The notes under the pieces: generated by a model
Seen by the model: the letters and a program-made list of their open reading frames with translations, nothing else
Database searches by the model: none
What the model was told of the DNA's origin: nothing
From: Azospirillum melinis
GTDB taxonomy: Bacteria; Pseudomonadota; Alphaproteobacteria; Azospirillales; Azospirillaceae
Direction: 5' to 3'
Length of the DNA stretch: 64,000 nucleotides
Assembly (NCBI RefSeq): GCF_013340935.1
Contig: NZ_WHOS01000003.1
Coordinates: 1-64,000, forward strand
In this document: piece after piece, positions 12,578 through 19,897 of the stretch
How positions within the stretch are numbered: position 1 is the stretch's first letter
Layout of the letters: each line of letters begins with the position of its first letter
Made by a program: the position numbers and the translations under genes

Positions 12578-13489
12578 ATGACGGACGTGACGAACGAACT
12601 GGCGCTCAACCACACAGGGGGCGCGTCGGCCGGTGACTTCATCGAGTTGCTCAAGCCGCGGGTCATGTCGCTTGTGGTCTTCACCGGGCTGGCCGGCATC
12701 GTCCTGGCTCCCGGCCACATCCACCCCTTCCTCGCTCTGGTCGCCGTCCTGTGCATCGCCGTCGGCGCCGGGGCGTCGGGTGCCATCAACATGTGGTACG
12801 ACCGCGACATCGACGCGGTGATGACCCGCACGGTGAAGCGCCCGATCCCGTCGGGCCGGGTCGAGCCGGCCGAGGCTCTCGGCTTCGGCGTCACCCTGTC
12901 GGTGCTGTCGGTGGTGGTGATGGGGCTGGCGGTGAACTGGACCGCCTCGGCCCTGCTGGCCCTGACCATCGGCTTCTATGTCTTCGTGTACACCATGTGG
13001 CTGAAGCGCCGGACCCCGCAGAACATCGTGATCGGCGGAGCCGCCGGCGCCTTCCCGCCGATGATCGGCTGGGTCGCGGTGACCGGCAGCGTCGATCTGC
13101 CGTCCATCCTGCTGTTCCTGCTGATCTTCCTGTGGACGCCGCCGCATTTCTGGGCGCTGGCCCTGTTCCGCAACGGCGACTACACCCGCGCCGGTGTGCC
13201 GATGATGCCGGTGGTGGCGGGCGAGGCGGCGACCAAGCGGCAGATGCTGGTCTACACGCTGATCCTGCTGCCGGTGGCCGCGGCGCCATCCTTCGTCGGC
13301 ATCGCCGGTCCGGTCTATCTGGCGGTTTCGGCCATCCTCGGCCTGATGTTCGTCGGCTGCGCCGTCCGCGTCCTGCGGACAGGCGACGACAAGCCGGCCA
13401 AGAAGATGTTCGGCTTCTCGATCCTGTACCTGTTCCTGCTGTTCGCCGTGATGATGGGCGAGCGGCTTATCCTTGGAGGGTGGGCATGA
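12578..13489 (+). CDS. ctaB: Protoheme IX farnesyltransferase (heme O synthase)
   Basis: CtaB farnesylates heme b to heme O, the precursor of heme A needed by subunit I. The 303-residue integral membrane protein has the UbiA-family aspartate motif [15 protein letters not shown] (near residue 71) and KRPIPSG. A second aspartate region lies near the middle of the protein. A GC-rich hairpin (acgggcg at 12436-12442 pairing with cgcccgt at 12462-12468) occupies the 150-base gap after ctaD and may modulate read-through or protect the upstream message. The stop overlaps the next ATG (ATGA), implying translational coupling. Confidence 0.97.
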   Translation: MTDVTNELALNHTGGASAGDFIELLKPRVMSLVVFTGLAGIVLAPGHIHPFLALVAVLCIAVGAGASGAINMWYDRDIDAVMTRTVKRPIPSGRVEPAEALGFGVTLSVLSVVVMGLAVNWTASALLALTIGFYVFVYTMWLKRRTPQNIVIGGAAGAFPPMIGWVAVTGSVDLPSILLFLLIFLWTPPHFWALALFRNGDYTRAGVPMMPVVAGEAATKRQMLVYTLILLPVAAAPSFVGIAGPVYLAVSAILGLMFVGCAVRVLRTGDDKPAKKMFGFSILYLFLLFAVMMGERLILGGWA

Positions 13490-13671
13490 CGGTGATGGAA
13501 CGCGATGACCTGACCGATACCCGCAACTCCGTCGAAGAGCAGCGCCGGCAGGAAGCCGCCCTGCGGGCCAGAAAGCTGCGCGGACGCAATCTGGCCGTTC
13601 TGGCGGCGCTGCTGGCTCTGGTGGTCCTCTTTTATGCGATCACCGTCGTCCGGATGGGCGGGGGGCACTGA
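13486..13671 (+). CDS. Small single-helix membrane protein of the oxidase operon (CoxF-like)
   Basis: The 61-residue product has a charged N-terminal half ([18 protein letters not shown]) and one membrane helix ([20 protein letters not shown]). It is wedged between ctaB and ctaG and overlaps both by ATGA junctions, so expression is coupled to oxidase assembly. Small single-helix proteins at this position in alphaproteobacterial cox operons are usually called CoxF or subunit IV-like. Their role is not firmly known; assembly support or a structural subunit is likely. Its length, position and reading frame make a real gene very likely. Confidence 0.85.
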   Translation: MTVMERDDLTDTRNSVEEQRRQEAALRARKLRGRNLAVLAALLALVVLFYAITVVRMGGGH

Positions 13672-14315
13672 TGAACGGGCGCGACGACAGGCTGCGCCGT
13701 CGCAACCGCCTCGTCCTCGGCACGCTGTTCGGGCTGGTGGCGGGGATGATCGGGCTGACCTATGCGTCGGTCCCGCTCTACAACCTGTTCTGCTCGGTCA
13801 CCGGCTTCGGCGGCACCACCCAGCGTGCCGAACAGGCGGCGGCGCGTGTCGTCGAGCGCACGGTGACCGTCCGCTTCAACGCCGACACCAACTCCGCCCT
13901 TCCCTGGGCCTTCCGGCCGGAGCAGAAGGATCTGGTGCTGAAGCTGGGCGAAACCGGCTTCGCCGCCTACCGGGCGGAAAATCGCGGGAAGGCGCCGACC
14001 GTCGGCACCGCCGTCTACAACGTCACGCCGGAAAAGGCGGGCGCCTATTTCAACAAGATGCAGTGCTTCTGCTTCACCGAACAGGTCCTCGAACCCGGTC
14101 AGGTCGTGGACATGCCGGTGACCTTCTTCGTCGACCCGTCGATGGCCGACGATCCGAACATGGACGACGTGAGCACCATCACGCTGTCCTACACCTTCTT
14201 CCGCGCCAAGGACAGCGAGGCCAGGCTGGCACAGCACACGGCCGCCGCATCCACGTCCCCGGCGCCGGAGTCAGGAAAACAAAAGGCGGAGCCGGGGGCG
14301 ACCGCCACAAACTGA
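13671..14315 (+). CDS. ctaG: Cytochrome c oxidase copper chaperone CtaG (Cox11)
   Basis: CtaG/Cox11 delivers copper to the CuB site of subunit I from the periplasmic side. The 214-residue protein has one N-terminal membrane helix (LVLGTLFGLVAGMIGLTYA), followed by the family sequence SVPLYNLFCSVTGFGGTTQ and the copper-binding CFCF motif (KMQCFCFTEQ, near residue 131). The C-terminal 25 residues are an Ala/Pro/Ser-rich tail not part of the fold. Its start overlaps the stop of the CoxF-like gene, and ctaE follows after 21 bases, consistent with one operon. Confidence 0.96.
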   Translation: MNGRDDRLRRRNRLVLGTLFGLVAGMIGLTYASVPLYNLFCSVTGFGGTTQRAEQAAARVVERTVTVRFNADTNSALPWAFRPEQKDLVLKLGETGFAAYRAENRGKAPTVGTAVYNVTPEKAGAYFNKMQCFCFTEQVLEPGQVVDMPVTFFVDPSMADDPNMDDVSTITLSYTFFRAKDSEARLAQHTAAASTSPAPESGKQKAEPGATATN

Positions 14316-14336
14316 ACCATATGGGGTAGTGAGACG

Positions 14337-15212
14337 ATGGCCGACATCACCCACGGGCAAATGCCGCACGCTGAACCATCAGCCCATGAACCGGGCGCCG
14401 GCATCCCGCATCCCTACCATCTGCTGAAGCCGAGCCCCTGGCCGCTGATCGGCGCCTTTTCCGGCGGGCTTCTGGCGACCGGTCTGGTCATCTACATGCA
14501 TGGCGGCGGCAAGCTGCTGATGATCCTGGGTGTGCTGGCCATCCTGGTGACGATGTTCGGCTGGTGGCGGTCGGTCATCCGCGAGTCGGTGGTGGAGCAC
14601 GCCCACACCCCGGTTGTGAAGATCGGCCTTCGTTATGGCATGGCGCTGTTCATCGCGTCGGAGGTGATGTTCTTCGCCGCCTTCTTCTGGGCCTTCTTCC
14701 ACGCGGCGCTGGAACCGAAGGTGTCGCCGATCAATCCCGACGCCATCTGGCCGCCGCCGAACGTGCATGTCATCGACGCCTTCGACATGCCGCTGATGAT
14801 GACGCTGACCCTGCTGCTGTCGGGCGTCACCGTGACCTGGGCCCACCATGCCATCCTGGAGGGGCACAACCGCACGGCGGCCAAGGCGCTGGGCCTGACC
14901 GTGCTGCTCGGCGTCCTGTTCACCTTCTTCCAGGCTTATGAGTACGTCCACGCCTCCTTCAAGTTCACCGACGGCATCTTCCCCTCGACCTTCTACATGG
15001 CGACCGGCTTCCACGGCTTCCATGTGCTTGTCGGCACCATCTTCCTGGCGGTCTGCTGGTTCCGCACGGTCAAGGGGCACTTCACCCCGGAAAGCCATTT
15101 CGGCTTCGAGGCGGCGGCCTGGTACTGGCACTTCGTCGACGTCGTCTGGCTGTTCCTGTTCGTGTCGGTCTACTGGTGGGGTGGTCATGGCGGCGTGGTC
15201 GCCGTCCACTGA
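14337..15212 (+). CDS. ctaE: Cytochrome c oxidase subunit III
   Basis: The 291-residue, seven-helix subunit III stabilises the oxidase and its proton uptake. Recognisable segments are HPYHLLKPSPWPL at the start, SEVMFFAAFFWAFFHAAL in the middle, and GFHGFHVLVGTIFL and WYWHFVDVVWLFLFVSVYW at the end. The first 20 residues are His- and Ala-rich and polar. It lies 21 bases after ctaG, completing the three core subunits in the order II-I-III. Confidence 0.97.
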   Translation: MADITHGQMPHAEPSAHEPGAGIPHPYHLLKPSPWPLIGAFSGGLLATGLVIYMHGGGKLLMILGVLAILVTMFGWWRSVIRESVVEHAHTPVVKIGLRYGMALFIASEVMFFAAFFWAFFHAALEPKVSPINPDAIWPPPNVHVIDAFDMPLMMTLTLLLSGVTVTWAHHAILEGHNRTAAKALGLTVLLGVLFTFFQAYEYVHASFKFTDGIFPSTFYMATGFHGFHVLVGTIFLAVCWFRTVKGHFTPESHFGFEAAAWYWHFVDVVWLFLFVSVYWWGGHGGVVAVH

Positions 15213-15284
15213 CGCGACCGGTGCCGAGCCGTTCCGGCGGCGGCCTGTATCGCTGCCGGAACGGTCCGGACGGGAGGTGATGGC

Positions 15285-15656
15285 GTGATCGATCTGTACC
15301 CCAGGGTTTCCCCCCTGTCGGCGGGCCTGCGCAGCGTCTGTCCGCGGTGCGGCAAGGGACGGCTGTATGACGGCTACCTGACCGTCGCGGAACGCTGCAA
15401 TGTCTGCGACCTGGATTTTTCGCAGGTCGACAGCGGCGACGGGCCGGCGGTCTTCCTGATCTTCATTCTGGGTTTCCTCGTGGTGCCGGTGGCACTCTGG
15501 GTATCGATGACGGTGGACTGGCCGCTGTGGCTGCATGCCATCGTCTGGAGCATCGTCGTGCTGGCCCTGACGCTGGGCATGCTGCGGCCGGCCAAGGCTT
15601 ATGTGATCGCCCTCCAGTACCGCTATCGCCGCAGCGAATTGGAGAAGGGCTCTTGA
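15285..15656 (+). CDS. DUF983 family protein
   Basis: This 123-residue protein has a zinc-ribbon-like N-terminus (CPRCGKGRLYDGYL and CNVCDLDFS) followed by two membrane helices (VFLIFILGFLVVPVALWV and a helix around LHAIVWSIVVLALTLGML). DUF983 proteins are regularly encoded between ctaE and surf1 in Alphaproteobacteria, which points to a role in oxidase assembly, but no biochemical function is known to me. GTG at 15285 is the start, with GGGAGG 7 bases before it. Its stop overlaps the TTG start of surf1 (TTGA), so the two are translationally coupled. Confidence 0.88.
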   Translation: MIDLYPRVSPLSAGLRSVCPRCGKGRLYDGYLTVAERCNVCDLDFSQVDSGDGPAVFLIFILGFLVVPVALWVSMTVDWPLWLHAIVWSIVVLALTLGMLRPAKAYVIALQYRYRRSELEKGS

Positions 15657-16465
15657 GCGCAACCGTGGTCGAGACGGCGGGGCGGCGGCATTTCCGCCCC
15701 ACGCTGGGAGCGACGCTGGTCACGCTGGCCGGGCTCGCGGTCACCATCGGGCTCGGCACATGGCAGCTGGAGCGGCTGCACTGGAAGCAGGAGCTGATCG
15801 CCCGGATCGACCGGCAGATGGCCGAACCGCCCGCTCCGCTGCCCGCCCGGATCGACGACCCCGCCGCCTGGGAGTTCCGGCCGGTGACGCTCGCCGGGCA
15901 TTTCCTGAACGACAAGGACCTGCTGGTGATCGCCCGCCCGCACCAGGGGCAGGTCGGCTATGAGGTGCTGACCCCGTTCGAACGGGCCGACGGGGCCGGC
16001 ATCCTGCTGGTCAACCGCGGTTTCGTGCCGATGGACCGCCGCGATCCGGCGACCCGCGCCGCTGCTCGGGTGGAAGGCGGGACGACCGTCAGGGGCATCG
16101 TCCGCGTGCCGCAGCCGCCAGGAGTCTTCCAGCCCGGCAACGGCACCCCGGCACCCGGTTCCGCCTGGATGCGCGCCGACCCGCCGGCGATGGCCGCCGC
16201 CCTGTCGCTGGGCGATGTGGCGCCTGTCGTGGTGGAGATGCTGCCGGGACAGGGTGCCGATAACGGGACCAGGCTGCCCGGCGCGCCGGCCGGGACGCTG
16301 GCGGGGATCGAGCCGCGGGTGGAACTGCCGAACAACCACCTGCAGTATGCCTTGACCTGGTACGGGCTTGCGGTGACGCTCGCCGGGATCTACGTGCTGT
16401 CACAGCGCAAGCGCGCCGACACCGGAACCGACGGACGACCCGATGACCGCATATCAGGAGCTTGA
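15653..16465 (+). CDS. surf1: SURF1 family cytochrome oxidase assembly protein
   Basis: SURF1 (Shy1) helps deliver or insert heme A into subunit I. The 270-residue product has the diagnostic topology: one membrane helix at each end (around TLVTLAGLAVTIGLGTWQL and YALTWYGLAVTLAGIYVL) enclosing a periplasmic domain. The family signatures GTWQLERLHWKQELI and NNHLQYALTWY are present. The start is TTG at 15653, overlapping the DUF983 stop, with GGAGAAGGG as ribosome site. The end overlaps the following peptidase gene by 23 bases. Confidence 0.94.
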   Translation: MSATVVETAGRRHFRPTLGATLVTLAGLAVTIGLGTWQLERLHWKQELIARIDRQMAEPPAPLPARIDDPAAWEFRPVTLAGHFLNDKDLLVIARPHQGQVGYEVLTPFERADGAGILLVNRGFVPMDRRDPATRAAARVEGGTTVRGIVRVPQPPGVFQPGNGTPAPGSAWMRADPPAMAAALSLGDVAPVVVEMLPGQGADNGTRLPGAPAGTLAGIEPRVELPNNHLQYALTWYGLAVTLAGIYVLSQRKRADTGTDGRPDDRISGA

Positions 16466-17930
16466 ACGCCGCCACGCCCGCATCGCCGCCATCGGCGACG
16501 CGCTGGGCATTCTCGGCTGGGACACCCAGACGATCATGCCGGAGGGGGCCAACGACGGCCGGGCGGAGCAGACCGCGACCCTGTCGGTGATCGCCCACGA
16601 ACTGGCGACCGACCCGCGCATGGGCGATCTGCTGGCGGAGGCGGAGGGCGACGGCAGCCTCGACGCCTGGCAGCGCGCCAACCTGCGCGAGATGCGCCGC
16701 CACCACATCCAGGCCACCGCCGTCCCTGCCGATCTGGTCGAGGCGACCAGCAAGGCGGTGTCGGTCTGCGAGATGACCTGGCGCGCCGCGCGGGCAAAGA
16801 GCGACTATGCCAAGCTGCTGCCCTCGCTGACCGAGGTTCTGGCCCGCGTCCGCGAGGGAGCCGAGGCGCTCGGCTCCGTGATGGGGATCAGCGCCTATGA
16901 CGCGCTTCTCGACAGCCACGATCCGGGCGCGCGGGCGGAGCGGATCGACGCGCTGTTCGCCGATCTGTCCGGCTTCCTGCCCGACCTGATCGGCCGCGTC
17001 CTCGACAAGCAGGCGGCGGCGCCGGCGGTGACCGAGCCGCAGGGGCCGTTTCCGGTCGAGAAACAGCGCGAGCTTGGCGTCCGCATGATGGAGCGGCTGG
17101 GCTTCGATTTCCGCCGCGGCCGGCTGGACGTGTCGCTGCATCCCTTCTGCGGCGGGGCCACCGGCGACGTGCGCATCACCACCCGCTATGACGAGGCGAA
17201 CTTCACCGATGCGCTGATGGGCATCCTGCACGAGACCGGCCATGCGCTGTACGAGCAGAACCGTCCGGCCGCGTGGCTGACCCAGCCGGTCGGCCAGTCC
17301 CGCGGCATGGCGGTGCATGAGAGCCAGTCGCTGCTGATGGAGATGCAGGCCTGCCGCTCGGCCGAGTTCATCACCTGGCTGGCGCCCGTGGTGCGCGAGA
17401 CCTTCGGCGGGGAGGGGCCGGCCTGGGAAGCCGACAATCTGCGCCGCCTCTACAGCCGGGTGGAGCGCGGCTTCATCCGCGTCAATGCCGACGAGGTGAC
17501 CTATCCCGCCCACATCATCCTGCGCTACCGCCTGGAAAAGGCACTGGTCGCCGGCGACCTGACACTGCCGGACCTGCCGGGCGCCTGGAACGACGGCATG
17601 GCCGAACTCGTGGGCGTGGTTCCGCCGAACGACCGGCTCGGCTGTTTGCAGGACATCCACTGGCCCGGCGGCGGCTGGGGCTATTTCCCCAGCTACACGC
17701 TGGGCGCGATGACCGCGGCCCAACTGTTCGACGCTGCCCGCACCGCCGATCCGGAGATCGTCCCGGCCCTGTCGCGCGGCGAGTTCGCGCCGCTGGTGAA
17801 CTGGCTGCGGGTGAATGTCCATGAAACCGGCTGCTTCTACGCCTCCGGCGACGATCTGCTGACCGCGGCGACCGGCCGGCCGCTCGACGCGTCGGTGTTC
17901 AAGCGGCATCTGGAGCGGCGCTATCTCTGA
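16443..17930 (+). CDS. Carboxypeptidase M32 (Taq carboxypeptidase type)
   Basis: The 495-residue protein is a peptidase family M32 metallocarboxypeptidase, removing C-terminal residues from peptides in the cytoplasm. The zinc motif is HETGHALYEQ near residue 262, with the following HESQSLL segment supplying the third ligand region. LGWDTQTIMPEGA at the N-terminus and DVHPFCG-type sequence (DVSLHPFCGG) are characteristic. The start ATG overlaps the end of surf1 by 23 bases, so it is read with the oxidase operon, although a role in respiration is not implied by the family. Confidence 0.94.
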   Translation: MTAYQELERRHARIAAIGDALGILGWDTQTIMPEGANDGRAEQTATLSVIAHELATDPRMGDLLAEAEGDGSLDAWQRANLREMRRHHIQATAVPADLVEATSKAVSVCEMTWRAARAKSDYAKLLPSLTEVLARVREGAEALGSVMGISAYDALLDSHDPGARAERIDALFADLSGFLPDLIGRVLDKQAAAPAVTEPQGPFPVEKQRELGVRMMERLGFDFRRGRLDVSLHPFCGGATGDVRITTRYDEANFTDALMGILHETGHALYEQNRPAAWLTQPVGQSRGMAVHESQSLLMEMQACRSAEFITWLAPVVRETFGGEGPAWEADNLRRLYSRVERGFIRVNADEVTYPAHIILRYRLEKALVAGDLTLPDLPGAWNDGMAELVGVVPPNDRLGCLQDIHWPGGGWGYFPSYTLGAMTAAQLFDAARTADPEIVPALSRGEFAPLVNWLRVNVHETGCFYASGDDLLTAATGRPLDASVFKRHLERRYL

Positions 17931-17998
17931 CCGTCAACTCGCGGGAGGCGTGCGGAAGCCTCTTGGCAAGCGCGGGAAATGGCTTATCTTTAGGGACA

Positions 17999-18030
17999 GG
18001 TGCATCGAGGCGGGCCAGCCCCGATGCACC
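17999..18030. terminator. Hairpin between the M32 gene and the small hydrophobic ORF
   Basis: A 9-base perfect stem ggtgcatcg (17999-18007) / cgatgcacc (18022-18030) has a GC-rich loop that can pair further. It lies 68 bases after the peptidase stop and, on the other strand, 7 bases beyond the stop of the 24-residue ORF. There is no clear T-run on either side, so terminator function is suspected from position only; it could equally be part of an RNA structure. Confidence 0.45.
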
Positions 18031-18037
18031 CATCCGA

Positions 18038-18112
18038 TCAGCGGTTCAGAAGATCAAGGCACGCCTTGATAACCTGTAACAGCAGGATCAGGAGTGTGAG
18101 GATTTTGTCCAT
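18038..18112 (-). CDS. 24-residue hydrophobic peptide (possible type I toxin-like or small membrane protein)
   Basis: A minus-strand ORF encodes MDKILTLLILLLQ followed by VIKACLDLLNR: a charged start, a single hydrophobic helix, one cysteine and a basic end. This composition recalls small membrane peptides such as Ldr/Ibs/TisB-type toxins, though no sequence match is claimed. AGGGAG stands 10 bases upstream of the ATG. The 5' leader carries a perfect 8-base hairpin (18141-18161), and a TATAGT hexamer lies further upstream (18178-18183). A second hairpin follows the stop. It is a self-contained unit between the M32 gene and trpE. Below usual annotation size, so reality needs conservation support. 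Confidence 0.45.
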   Translation of the reverse strand: MDKILTLLILLLQVIKACLDLLNR

Positions 18113-18140
18113 CCTCTTTTCTCCCTTGTTCGTGTGCGGC

Positions 18141-18161
18141 GGTGGCGGCCTGTCCGCCACC
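18141..18161 (-). promoter_or_regulatory. Leader hairpin upstream of the 24-residue ORF
   Basis: ggtggcgg (18141-18148) pairs perfectly with ccgccacc (18154-18161) around a 5-base loop. On the minus strand it sits about 29 bases before the ATG of the small ORF and downstream of a TATAGT hexamer (reverse complement at 18178-18183), so it would be in the 5' untranslated leader. It could stabilise or restrain translation of the message. Confidence 0.4.
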
Positions 18162-18293
18162 CCGTTCACACGCTCCCACTATAGACGCATGGTTGCAGAT
18201 ATGTGCGGCGCTACCGTCCGGTGGCGTGCATCTTTCTGTGGATAATCGGATCCGATAGAACCCGCTCAACAGGATCACAATTATCCGCTCATG

Positions 18294-18323
18294 AAAAAGG
18301 CCGCCCACAAGGCGGCCTGTTTT
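18294..18323 (-). terminator. Rho-independent terminator of trpE
   Basis: Read on the minus strand, aggccgcc pairs with ggcggcct around a short loop (stem arms 18298-18305 and 18311-18318), followed by a run of five T residues (the aaaaa at 18294-18298 on the plus strand). It lies 22 bases after the trpE stop. The plus strand also has TGTTTT after the stem, so it may work in both directions. Confidence 0.85.
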
Positions 18324-18344
18324 CGGTGAGCGTGGCGACCGGGA

Positions 18345-19856
18345 TCACCCGCGCGCGGTGCTGCGCAGGGTCTCCTCGGCGGCGCGGATCAGCGCCATCG
18401 ACTTGTTGACGGTCTCCTGATACTCGGCTTCCGGGTCGCTGTCGGCGACGACGCCGCCGCCGGCCTGGACATACATCATGCCGTCCTTCAGCACGGCGGT
18501 GCGCAGCGCGATGCAGGTGTCCATGGCACCCGACGCGCCGAAATAGCCGACGCAGCCGGCATAGACGCCGCGGCGGGCCTTCTCCAGCTCGTCGATGATC
18601 TCCATGGCGCGGACCTTCGGCGCGCCGGACACCGTGCCGGCGGGGAAGCCGGCGACCAGGGCGTCGAGCGCGTCGAACTTCGGATCCAGCTCGCCCTCGA
18701 CGTTGGAGACGATGTGCATGACGTGGCTGTAAAGCTCCACGATCATCTTGGACGTCACCTTGACCGTGCCGACCTTCGCCACCCGGCCGACGTCGTTGCG
18801 GCCGAGGTCGAGCAGCATCAGATGCTCGGCCAGTTCCTTCGGATCGCTCAGCAGGTCGGCGGCCAGCGCCTCGTCCTCCGCCGTGGTGGCGCCGCGCTTG
18901 CGGGTGCCGGCGATGGGACGGACGGTGACCTTGCCGTCGCGCACGCGCACCAGGATTTCCGGGCTGGAGCCGACTACCGTCAGGTCGCCGAAGTCGCAGT
19001 GGAACAGGAAGGGCGACGGGTTCAGCCGGCGCAGCGTGCGGTACAGCGCCAGCGGCGACGGCTTGAAGGGGAAGCGGATGCGCTGGGACGGCACGACCTG
19101 GAAGATGTCGCCGGCCCGGATGTACTCCTTCGCCTTCTCCACGATCGCGTGATACTCCTCGCGCGTCGTGTTGGAGGTCCAGGCCAACGGCAGGCCGGCC
19201 TCCGCCCGCGGCTCCCGCCGGTAGGGCAGGGGGCGTTCCAGATCGGCCAGCGCGTCGGTCAGCCGCTCCCGCGCGTCGGCATAGGCGGTGGCGGCATCCT
19301 TGCCGCCCTTCGGCCAGACCGGCGTCACCAGCGTGATCGAATCGGTGTGGCTGTCGAAGATGGCGACGATGCTGGGCCGGGTCAGGATGGCGTCCGGTAT
19401 GTTCAGCTCGTCCGGATTGTTGTCCGGCAGCCGCTCCATCAGGCGGACCATGTCGTAGGTCATGTAGCCGAACAGCCCGGCGGCCATCGGCGGCAGCGCT
19501 TCCGGCAGGTCGATCCGGCTCTCGTTGATCAGCGCGCGCAACTCGTCCAGCGGTGCATTGTCGAGCGGCTTGAAGGCGTCGCGGTCATGCAGCGCGTCGC
19601 GGTTGATCTCCGCCCGGTTGCCGCGCGACCGCCACACCACGTCCGGCTTGAAACCGATCACCGAATAGCGGTCGCGCCGCGATCCCGCCCCGCGCTCCGC
19701 CGACTCCAGCAGGAAGCCGAAGGGACGGCCGTCCGCCAGCTTCATATAGGCGGAGACCGGGGTCTCCAGATCGCTGACCAGCGTGGTCCACACCACCTGC
19801 GGCCGACCGGCGGCGTAAGCGGCATCGAAGCTGGCGATATCGGGCTGGACCTTCAC
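18345..19856 (-). CDS. trpE: Anthranilate synthase component I
   Basis: TrpE converts chorismate to anthranilate, the first step of tryptophan synthesis, using ammonia from the TrpG amidotransferase. The 503-residue length is normal. The tryptophan feedback element LLES (in FGFLLESAERG) is present, and the catalytic domain shows PIAGTRKRG, HLMLLDLGRNDVGRV and FPAGTVSGAPKVRAM, with the closing QAGGGVVADSDPEAEYQET. The start ATG at 19856 is 41 bases after ppiD, so they probably share a transcript. No trpG follows: a strong terminator and an unrelated small ORF do, so trpG must be elsewhere. Confidence 0.97.
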   Translation of the reverse strand: MKVQPDIASFDAAYAAGRPQVVWTTLVSDLETPVSAYMKLADGRPFGFLLESAERGAGSRRDRYSVIGFKPDVVWRSRGNRAEINRDALHDRDAFKPLDNAPLDELRALINESRIDLPEALPPMAAGLFGYMTYDMVRLMERLPDNNPDELNIPDAILTRPSIVAIFDSHTDSITLVTPVWPKGGKDAATAYADARERLTDALADLERPLPYRREPRAEAGLPLAWTSNTTREEYHAIVEKAKEYIRAGDIFQVVPSQRIRFPFKPSPLALYRTLRRLNPSPFLFHCDFGDLTVVGSSPEILVRVRDGKVTVRPIAGTRKRGATTAEDEALAADLLSDPKELAEHLMLLDLGRNDVGRVAKVGTVKVTSKMIVELYSHVMHIVSNVEGELDPKFDALDALVAGFPAGTVSGAPKVRAMEIIDELEKARRGVYAGCVGYFGASGAMDTCIALRTAVLKDGMMYVQAGGGVVADSDPEAEYQETVNKSMALIRAAEETLRSTARG

Positions 19857-19897
19857 GGCACGAGACCTCTTGGATTGCTGTCGGCTGCGCCGAAGCC

